A stretch of 64,000 nucleotides of DNA, taken from positions 2,241,950 to 2,305,949 of the forward strand of contig NW_003314265.1 of assembly GCF_000143415.4 (NCBI RefSeq). The letters run 5' to 3'. The translations under genes were made by a program, and so were the position numbers. The stretch comes from Selaginella moellendorffii (Eukaryota > Streptophyta > Lycopodiopsida > Selaginellales > Selaginellaceae). Below are positions 56,015 to 64,000 of the stretch, in pieces. The notes beneath the pieces were generated by a model that was not told the origin of the DNA, ran no database searches, and saw only the letters and a program-made list of their open reading frames with translations. Within the stretch, counting starts at the first letter, position 1. Each line of letters opens with the position of its first letter.

Positions 56015-59000
56015 ATGGGGCGGCAATCGGCGCTTGGCGGCGCTGGAAATGCATCGCAGGATTTCTACAGGGATCGCTGGAAAAAGTCGGATTTCGGGGC
56101 CAACGCGATCCAGGAGAACCTGGAATTCGTCCGGGACAGGCGATGGGTCGTGAGCGAGTGCTTGCGGAGGCTGTGCTCTACCTCCGAAGCCATGGCGGCG
56201 CTGCTAGCTTACGGCCTGGCGGAGACGGAGAAATTCAGGGATCAGGCTGGAGGAGGCGACGACGAGAGGAGATTCTTTCTTCTCGGGAGATTGCGTTTGC
56301 TCCAATTCAAGGATCGCCTCGACACATACCTGGGGATTCATATGGGGAGGTTAGTCTTGCTCTTTCGTTTCCTTTTTCTTTCTCGTTTTCTCAATGTAGT
56401 GCTATACTTCCCAGGTATGATCCTCAAAAGTACATGATCTTTCGATCGACCAGCTTGCACAGACTTGCGTCTACCTTCGCCGAGCACGGGAAGACGGGTG
56501 CTCTCGAGCTGCTAATGAAGCGTCACGGCTATGCTCTAGCTCCTCACGTCTTGAGCATTTTGGACGGGATTCCAGAGACGCTTTCACCTCACACTTACGA
56601 GCAGCTTCTTCCGAGGTTGTCACCACCTCAAGTCTTACTTCCTCGTCGGGGCCAAGACTGGATTGAAAGCGAAGCTGTGGTGAGGCTGGCAGATGCTGGA
56701 GTTTCCGGCGAGGTTGATCTTCACGAGTGTACCGAGTTTATGGTGAACTTGTCCAGAGGTTTAAGGTGGCCTGCGGCGGAAGAGATAACTTCGTGGTATC
56801 TGCAGCGAGCGAGAAGAATAGACCAGCTGAGTGGTCAGCTCGAGAACAGCTTGTTTCTTCTGGATGCTGGGATACAAAAGGGCGTCAGCGGATTGAACGA
56901 TCTGTGGAAGGACGTTGCGGACCTTTGCAGGGTGTCCTTCTCGAATGCCGAGTGCAAAGAGGACGACGCGAGCTTGGCACTGGCAGCGTGGGAAGCTCTG
57001 GATGCGTTTGACAAGTTTAAGATGATGCTGAGGGGCGTGACCGAGGACAACGTTGTGGACAGGCTGATGGAGGTTGCAGTTCCTTTCGTACAAGGGCTGG
57101 CTGAGCAAGGAGAGACGCAGCAGAGCTTTCTCGTTCGATATCTCAAGGAGGTTGCGTCAGCGAACTTGCAGCTTTGTGCGGTTGTCTTGGAGGATTCGTG
57201 CAAGCCACCATACAAAGGTGTGCTGTTCAAGGACGAAGCGGAGATAATTGCTGCGGGTCTGGACTGCATCTATAGCTCTTCGCAGACAGATGAGTGGGAG
57301 CTCATGGCCTCTATTCTTTCAAGGTTACCGTGGGAAGATGACAAGCAGCAGCAGAAGGCCAGTGATACTTATGGCGAAAGGGGTTTACGGAGAGGTTTTG
57401 TGAATGCACTGCGATATCCTAACAGAACATTAACAGACACATCGATGGATGCACCTTTCAACGTGAGCCCGACGAAAAGGTATCCTGCAATCAGCGGTGA
57501 ACTTGAGAGACGGTTGAGGACAGCCGAAGGACACATACAGGCTGGAAAGATTTTGTTTCGCTATCAGGTATGTTTCGAGCTCTATTATATGTTCGCTAAC
57601 TTACTAGTGCTGTTGGCAGCTTCCAACGAAAATAGGATTCTTGGCTTCATCCAATGAGGATGTGAAAGGAACCAAACAGATGCTTCGTATATTATTGTCA
57701 AAGTTTTTGCGGAAGCATCCAGGCCGATCAGACGGGGAATGGAATGCACTATGGCGGGACTTACAGGTTCTTCAGGAAAAAGCCTTCACATTTCTTGAGA
57801 AGGACTATTTACTTTCTGAGTTTTGCCGGGGCCTTCTAAAAGCTGGAAGATTTCACCTGGCAAAATCATATTTTAAGGATCCTGGAGTTGCTCTTCTCAG
57901 CGAGGAAAAGATCGAAAGCCTCGTGCTGCAAACGAGTCGAGAGTTCTTCTACTCTGCAAACACTCTGGATTCTCCAGACGTAAGTCTTTCGCCTTGAAGC
58001 TGTATTTGATGCTGAAGTTCGTGTCTCTTGCAGATTGACAGGGCTAAGGACTGTTTAAGCCTCATACCAGATTCCGGGTCTGGGATAGCTGAACGTGATA
58101 TCATTGTAGCCGTCACCGAAAGGCTACCATATCTGGGTGTGACGATGCTGCCAGCGCAGTTTCGTCAGATCAAGGATCCGATGGAAGTTCTGAAAATGGC
58201 TATTGAGTCTCACAAGGAGTCTCACGTTCCGCTCGAGGAAGTGTTCGAGGTGGCGAGACTGCTTGGTTACAAAGATACCAGTCAGATGGCCTTTGTCGAG
58301 GAAGCACTTGCTCGAGAAGCAGCCGCTCACGGGGATGTTGCTGTGGCTCAAGAGCTGTGCCTTAGCCTGGCAAGGAAAGACCATGGCAAAGTCTGGGACC
58401 TTTGCGCAGCTATTGGACGGGGTCCCGATGCGGAGAGACTAGATATTAAGTCCCGGAAGGAGCTCATCAGCTTTTCACTCCGCCATTGCGACGGCGAGTC
58501 TATTGGAGAGCTACTGTCTGCGTGGAAGGAGTTCGACTTGGTAGATGAGTATTTACCAGTGACACTTCTAGAGGTGTCTGACTCTGCCTCCACAGAGGGA
58601 TCTGCCTCCACTGAGGGATCAGAAAAGGAGGAAGTAGGCGCACCAGACGATTTTCTCCAAGACGATGTTACGACGCCAAAGGTCTGTTAGTTGCTTTTGG
58701 TTCCTTGGTGTTTTGATATCAAGGTTGTTTTGCAGGACGATGAGCCTTTAACCGAGCTGGACGAGACGCCTACGAATATAAGCTCGTTGGAGCCTACTGA
58801 AAGTAAACTAGCCGTTGCCGCCCGGAGGTCCAGGGACATAGTTGCTCAGGAGTTTGCAGACGGTGAAGTTACAGAAGCTGACCTGGCGAGCGTAGAGGAT
58901 GCATGGCACTGTTTTTCGAGGCTAGCCGAGAATACTTCGACGAAGAAACAAGCCGCGGCTCTAAAGCTACTGCTTGAGGAGTGGGAAACTGTCTTTGAGA

Positions 59001-59854
59001 CCAAGGAAGACAATGAAGACGACTTGCAACGAGCTGAAGACAAGGGTGGTGAGGATGGCTGGGGCGACGGGTGGCAAGATTTTGACGTTGCTGAGACGGT
59101 AGAAGCTCCCAAGCTACAATCACTTTGGAAGATAGCCTGCCAGAAGCTGATCCAGTACCGAGGCCTTGAAGCAGCTCTGAGCGTGCTGGATAGGTGGTCT
59201 ACGAGCTCATCCGCTCTACTCAACAAGGACGAAGCCGAGGAATTTGTCCACTGTGCAGCACAAGAGAATCCACTGTTGGGGCTGAAGTTTGCACTCTTGC
59301 TCCCCTATGAATCTCTGAGGAGCACTTATATGGATCGTGTTGAGGCTGAGTTACAGAGTCAGGGTGCGGTTCTGGACAAAGCAGCTATGGTTTTACTTCT
59401 TTCGGCACGACTTCTTCCAACCATCGCTAGTGCTTCAAACTTAACCGGTCTTTTCTCGGCTCTCTCGAAAGGTTTTGCGGAGCTCCTTCACAAGTCTCAG
59501 GCAGGAATACTGTTACCCGAAGACAGCCTTGGAGCTCCATCTCTGAACGTCATCGTGCCATACTTCGTCTCGGAGATGACGAGAGGACGTCACTATGGAG
59601 CTGCTGCCAGCTTGGTGCTCCAACTCATGCGAGTGCCACAGTCTTTTGCTACGTGGAACATATCGCACTTTGCACTGAAACGCTACCTGGAAGCACAGCA
59701 ACAGCAGCAGAGGCAGAAGAGGGAAAGCTTCGACCCTGAAAGGCTGAGAGAGAGCTCTCTTTTCTACCTCTGCGAGACGATTTCCCGCATGGTAGCCTCT
59801 TTCGACGTGGTTGTGACCGAAGCTTTGATGACACTTGCGAAGGATATGAAGTAG
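56015..59854 (+). CDS. Sec39-domain protein (MIP2/NBAS-like tethering factor), lacking the N-terminal propeller
   Basis: Five exons: 56015-56349, 56415-57567, 57620-57979, 58034-58681 and 58736-59854, 1204 aa. MIP2/NBAS proteins belong to the Dsl1/NRZ complex that tethers Golgi-derived vesicles at the ER. The sequence matches the Sec39 half: RDRRWVVSECLRRLCSTSEA, YMIFRSTSLHRLASTFAEHG, LQRARRIDQLSGQLENSLFL, ELERRLRTAEGHIQAGKILF, and the acidic WGDGWQDFDV near residue 940. Plant MIP2 is about 2,400 aa with a WD40-like N-terminal half; nothing of that is seen upstream of this ATG. It may be a genuine short form (yeast Sec39 also lacks the propeller) or a truncated copy. A short duplicated STEGSASTEGS occurs in exon 4. 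Confidence 0.82.
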
Positions 59855-60999
59855 CTGCTCGGATCTCTGACCTGGTCAGTACTGGAATTCTTATTCTTTT
59901 TCTCTTTGCAACGTGTGCACGCTGAATGATTTTGGTATTGTTTTCAGACGTCTCGCCTAGCTTCTGACTTCTGCAAGAAGCATGGAAATCTTTAACCGGC
60001 AGATATTTCAACGCGCCACTCAGCCTTCAGATGCATCCTTCCTGGGAGGGGGAGGATTTTAGAAGCGCCGGAAGAATAATTTGCGAAGGTGGCCCAAGCA
60101 TACGATAGCAGCGTGGGCCAGGTATTCTTTGTTCTTATACAAGATCTGATAGCTTAAAATCGCGTACTTATCCAGTTTTCCAGGTGGCCCGCTTAGCAAG
60201 TTGCTCAAACAGACAAAAGTCACATTCGGTTGCATGTTGTTGAGTGGTGGCAGCTTGGCTGGTTCGAGTTTAGTCCTCTGACATCAAAAGCGAAACACAT
60301 TGCTCTCATTCATGATACTTCATGAACTTGGGAGCTCTGTTCCGATTCCAAGGTAAAGGTTTTATCTCGTCTCGTAAACTAATCCCTTGTTACTGCGTTG
60401 AATGCAGTGTGTTTTTTGTTGTATGTTTATTCCACCTAAGCGCGTTGAAATGCCATAGTTAAGAATCTTCAAGGCTCGTGTTATCTTTTCCCTTCTTATA
60501 TCTTGCCGATTTTTCTTTTAGCTCGAGATTGATGGCGAGGTTTGAGGCCGACACAAGCGCTTGGTCGATACCGACAAGTTAGCTCAAGTGGCCCTCTACG
60601 ACGACAAACAGGTGCTCTCAAAAGCTGGGCCACTCCTTGTTTTAACGAGTTCGTTTTTCTTCGAGTTTGCAGCTATATGATACTGTTTCCAATGCGGAGT
60701 TGAATGATTGAGAGGGATAGCTAGCAACGACGATGATGCTAGCGGTAAGCTTTTCCCCTTGCCGCCAAAACAAAGGTGAAGGCCAAGGGTGGTAAAGCCA
60801 GCATCACCAAGTTTGGTGGTGTAAACACTGTATTTGTGGGCCATTTGTGTCTACGAGGAGGCAAGCCCGGTGAGGGCTGAAGAACACACAGGGACACAGA
60901 GAAACAAAGAAGGAAATTTGTGAACAGGTTGGGGCTGGAAGAGGGAGTCTCAACAATCGATTTTTTTTCTTCCCGGAGCCGATCAAGGTGGAGAATTAA
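59855..60999. other. 1.1-kb gap, possible gene relic
   Basis: Likely 3' sequence of the Sec39-domain gene, then unassigned DNA. Around 60.77-60.87 kb the plus strand reads KTKVKAKGGKASITKFGG then VNTVFVGHL without stops, which looks like a coding remnant, but no family or exon structure was recognised. The bHLH promoter and leader occupy the last part. Confidence 0.4.
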
Positions 61000-62002
61000 A
61001 TGGCTTATTCTTGCTTCTCGGCACAGAGCAGGCAGTGGCTAGCTTTCCTGGACGAAAGTTTGTTGGAGGAGCTCACCAAGCCGCAGCCGATTCTTGTTCT
61101 CTCTTCGGAGCAGCAAGAACAGGTCCAATTGCAACATGGTTCTTGTTTCAGGTAACTCCAACTTTCATTTTCACCTCGGATTCATCACAATCGCGTCTCT
61201 TGCAGAGCCGAGTCTCTAAAGCTTGACAAATCGCCTCGCAAAAGGTCGACTTTTTCTTTAGTCTTGTAGCTCTGCTTCGCCCGTCGCGACGATCTTATTC
61301 TCATTTCTTCCGAGTCCCTGAGTTTGAAGTTTGGTTGACAAGTTTTGCTTGTTCTTCGTTCGATTTTGCAGGCCGCGGGACGATGCAACGTCCTCCAAGG
61401 CTGTCCGAGAGAAGATGAGACGGGATAAGCTCAATGATAAGTGAGTTGCCTCACTGTTTCCACGGGACTCCTGTGTTGAAAAGTTGTACTCTTGACAGGT
61501 TTCTGGAATTGAGCGGCGCACTGGAACCGGGAAGGCCTCTCAAGTCCGACAAATCCGCCATCCTCATCGAAGCGGCATGCGTTTTGCTGCAGCTGCGACA
61601 AGAGGCCCAGCAGCTCAAGGAATCCAACGACAAGCTCCGTGAAGCTGTTAAAGACTTAAAGGTTCGTTAGTGCGACACAGCAGAGCAAAGCAAAGCAATT
61701 ACTCTCGCTCGCTTCCGCAGATTGAGAAGAACGAACTCCGGGACGAGAAGCTCAGACTAAAAGCCGAGAAGGAGAGGCTCGAAGAGCAGCTAAAGACGTT
61801 CTCGGTCTCCTTCGTCCCTCATCCCGCGTACCAAGCAGCGGCCGCGGCCGCGGCACTGGCTGCTCAAAACCACTCGCTTCCACCCTCCGAAAAGCTCAAG
61901 CTCGAGACGGTGTCGGCCTTCCCGGCAGGCGGGATGTGGCAATGGATGCCTTCGTCGTCCACTTCGACGGAGGATTCTCTCTTGAGGCCTCCTGTAGCTT
62001 GA
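61000..62002 (+). CDS. ILR3: bHLH transcription factor, ILR3 (bHLH105) type, subgroup IVc
   Basis: Five exons: 61000-61151, 61206-61244, 61372-61440, 61499-61661 and 61721-62002, 234 aa, the same length as Arabidopsis ILR3. Subgroup IVc factors control iron-deficiency and stress responses as dimers. The bHLH is at about residues 70-120: KAVREKMRRDKLNDKFLELS, PLKSDKSAILIEAACVLLQL. The leucine-zipper extension follows (LKESNDKLREAVKDLK / IEKNELRDEKLRLKAEKERL). The family signature ends MWQWMPSSSTSTEDS and LRPPVA. The basic region has the Glu and Arg needed for E-box contact. The start is ATG 61000 (MAYSCFSAQSRQWLAFLDES). Confidence 0.93.
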
Positions 62003-62190
62003 GCGACTTTTTCTTCATCCTGGCGAACTTTTTGTCTTGTGAATAGGAAGTGGGCGTAAGAACAACTTCTAACTGTATGTAAAACCATAACTATACAATG
62101 ACAAGAGCCGTATGATCGTGGATCAAAACCACTTGCATAAGGAAAATCAAACTTTCTGAAAAAACCATGAAAACCACACCTGGTAACCTT

Positions 62191-62943
62191 TCACGCTCCC
62201 ACAGTCATGAAGGATTCATGAACGTGCCTTAGCATGGGCTCGTCTCTCGTCCAGTCCTGCGTGGGAGCTCTCACGTAGTGGGCGTAGAGCTTGTTCTTGG
62301 CGCACGTAACGAAGATGAGGCTGTGAGCCACCGGCCCCTGGATCTCATACTCGTAGTAGAGCTGGCCGGAATCGTTTTGCTTGTCCGAGGCCTTGATGCT
62401 ATCGGCCTGGGAGATATCGTCTTGCAAGCTCACGTCCGAGAGGGAGAGATCGTTGAGGACGTTGTCTCGGTTGGCGAGCTTGCGAAATCCTGCCAAGTAT
62501 GTGAGGTAAGTCTTCTCACCTTTCCTGCGTGGGTTGTAAAACTCCGAGTCGGTCCCATTCGTGCCCTTCTCGACCTTGGAGATGAGGCGCTCCTTCCATC
62601 CCTGGGGCACCTCGAAGATATACTCGGCCGAGTCCTTCTTGCTCGCATTCCCGCCATAGCCGCCATAGCTGGACGCGCTCGCGGCTGTGCCGTAATACGT
62701 CTCAAACGGCGAGGATCCCTCTTCCGCCGCTGCCGCCACCGGGGAATCGAGAGAGAATGCCGCCTTCGAATTCGATCCAAATGCCGTGGACGACGCAAGC
62801 GCTAGCAGCGCTAGTGCCTGCCGCCTACCGCATGTAGCTGTGGATGCCGAGGCGATCGATCCTCCTCTTCCTGCCGCCGCGAAAACCCTAGCCTTAGAAG
62901 ACCTGGGGAGAGTGGCGAGGGAAATACAAGCCATTGCCGCCAT
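62191..62943 (-). CDS. PsbP-like thylakoid lumen protein (lumenal 19-kDa type)
   Basis: Single exon, 250 aa, ATG at 62943. A chloroplast transit peptide (MAAMACISLATLPRSSKARV) is followed by a twin-arginine thylakoid signal (CGRRQALALLALASSTAFG) and a mature domain with FETYYGTAASASSYGGYGG, AEYIFEVPQGWKERLISKVE, GTNGTDSEFYNPRRKGEKTY, and LYAHYVRAPTQDW. This matches the plant lumenal 19-kDa PsbP-domain protein. Twin-arginine import into the lumen is expected; the molecular role is not well defined. It is divergent from the DnaJ-ferredoxin gene. Confidence 0.87.
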   Translation of the reverse strand: MAAMACISLATLPRSSKARVFAAAGRGGSIASASTATCGRRQALALLALASSTAFGSNSKAAFSLDSPVAAAAEEGSSPFETYYGTAASASSYGGYGGNASKKDSAEYIFEVPQGWKERLISKVEKGTNGTDSEFYNPRRKGEKTYLTYLAGFRKLANRDNVLNDLSLSDVSLQDDISQADSIKASDKQNDSGQLYYEYEIQGPVAHSLIFVTCAKNKLYAHYVRAPTQDWTRDEPMLRHVHESFMTVGA

Positions 62944-63220
62944 GGCCACTATATCCGCATTGGCAAAGTTTTTAAACTCCGTGACGTGTCCCAAGAATAT
63001 ACCAAATGCTGTGCCCTAGATAAATCCACGTATCTGACACGTGGCTTACGTCCACGTGGCGACGCGTGCGTGGAGATACTTTGAGTGTGCTCTCCACGCA
63101 CACAAAAATTTCGTTCTCGTTGCGAGAATATTTCTAGGCTAGGTAAGACGAGGCCATGGCGCCAGGCAAGCTCTAGAGATTCATTTTCTATGCGCTATAG
63201 CAGCTAGACCGATCAAAGAA
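62944..63220. promoter_or_regulatory. Divergent promoter with two G-boxes
   Basis: A 277-bp interval between two chloroplast-protein genes. GACACGTGGC (63036-63045) and CCACGTGG (63052-63059) are two G-box elements 16 bp apart, followed by GACGCGTGCGTGGAG. G-boxes are light- and ABA-responsive binding sites for bHLH/bZIP factors. Serving both genes is inferred from position. Confidence 0.6.
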
Positions 63221-64000
63221 ATGGCTGCCGCGGCTGTCAATCGCTGCGTGTCGGCGCTAGATCCAAGGAGAAAGACAATTCTTGCTGTAGATCATTCGAA
63301 TAGTGTAATTGGACGAGATTTAGGGAGAGCTGTTAGAGAATGTTCTTCCTCGGTATTTGAAAGGAAGCTCCGATCTTATAGAAATTATAGTCGTTCGGTG
63401 GCAGCAAGAGCAACAGTGGACGATAGCTCTTCCATTGGGACCGAGGCGCCTGAAGAGGACTACTACTCGGTTCTAGGATTGGTATGGTTCTTTGTTGTTC
63501 CTTTTTATGTTTTCAGTTCCTTGCTTTCATTTGTTCATTCTTTTCTAGGAGCCCGATGCTACGTCCGAGGACATTAGAAAGGCTTACTACTCCTGTATGA
63601 AAGAATGCCATCCCGATTTGATTGGAGATGACTCTGGAGCTACAAATTTTTGTATGTTTGTGAATGAAGTGTACGAGGTAAAAACGTTCTTTTTTTTTGT
63701 GTGTGTTCTTTCTCAGCTCACAATGAAAAGAATTGGTGTGTGATAGGTGCTGAGTGATCCGGAGCAGAGGATGGTGTATGACGAGATAAATGGCTACGCC
63801 CTGACTTCAAAGAACCCTTTCTTGAGTGTTACGTGTACCAAGGATCGAGTGTTTGTGGACGAGGTTTCATGCATCGGTACGTATCAAGCTTTTGTGTTCT
63901 CTCTCTTTCATTTTCTAATGTATAGTCGTGTCTCGAAGGATAGGATGTAAGAACTGTGTGAATACAGCGCCTTGTACGTTCGCAATTGAGGAAGAACACG
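63221..64000 (+). CDS. Chloroplast DnaJ (J-domain) protein with ferredoxin-like 4Fe-4S domain (5' part)
   Basis: Runs off the right edge. Exons: 63221-63481, 63549-63677, 63747-63876 and 63944 onward. A transit-like N-terminus is followed by the J-domain: DYYSVLGL / EPDATSEDIRKAYYSCMKEC, the HPD motif (CHPDLIGDD), FVNEVYE / VLSDPEQRMVYDEING. Then the start of a 4Fe-4S ferredoxin-type segment, CIGCKNC across intron 3, followed by TAPCTFAIEEEH. This architecture is that of plant DJC-class chloroplast chaperones carrying a bacterial-type ferredoxin domain. It presumably recruits stromal Hsp70; the role of the cluster is not settled. Confidence 0.9.

Noticed and set aside
62278-62805. 175-aa plus-strand ORF over the PsbP-like gene
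   Set aside because: Shadow of a clear single-exon lumen-protein gene with transit and twin-arginine signals.

Overview
This 64 kb window is nuclear DNA of a vascular plant. It carries chloroplast-targeted proteins, plant-only families (STICHEL, TOM1-like, WEB, CONSTANS-like, RCI2/PMP3, subclass-2 subtilase) and spliceosomal GT-AG introns. Most introns are only about 45-110 bp, intergenic gaps in the gene-rich parts are short, and GC content is moderate. That compactness, with proteins of early-diverging plant character, suggests a lycophyte such as Selaginella; the genus is inference. Exon borders below were placed by hand from GT/AG sites, reading-frame continuity and recalled family sequence.

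Layout. 1-8 kb: minus-strand 5' end of a subtilase and NAA50, plus-strand MFP1-like coiled-coil protein and TOM1-like (VHS/GAT) protein, and minus-strand cystinosin homologue 1. 8-24 kb: a transposon island with a decayed Ty1/copia pol (minus), a decayed LINE (plus), a complete but gene-less LTR retrotransposon of about 7 kb (12108-19155, minus orientation) and a long AT-rich decayed stretch. 24.2-25.8 kb: a direct segmental copy of 6.3-8.0 kb, holding a broken TOM1-like 3' end and an apparently intact second cystinosin gene. 25.9-44.6 kb: proteasome RPN9 (minus), gamma-tubulin complex GCP3 (plus), an unrecognised RING protein (plus), a B-box/CCT CONSTANS-like protein (minus), LSD1-like histone demethylase LDL3 (plus) and a WEB-family coiled-coil protein (minus). 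45-54.8 kb: two RCI2/PMP3 genes (plus), STICHEL-like clamp-loader protein (minus), tRNA-Asn(GUU) (minus), an inverted pair of cytochrome-b561-like genes and a SINA-like E3 ligase (minus). 55 kb: a scrambled inverted relic of the NAA50/subtilase pair from the left end. 56-64 kb: Sec39-domain MIP2/NBAS-like protein (plus), ILR3-type bHLH factor (plus), a PsbP-like thylakoid lumen protein (minus) and the 5' part of a chloroplast DnaJ-ferredoxin protein (plus).

No pathway cluster is visible; the genes are ordinary housekeeping and developmental loci. The unusual material is structural. The LTR element encodes no recognisable protein and is packed with short perfect hairpins. Two separate segmental duplications originate within the window. 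Several genes show recent tandem duplication of exons, intron donors or protein repeats. Both b561-like proteins appear to have lost the same heme-ligand pair.
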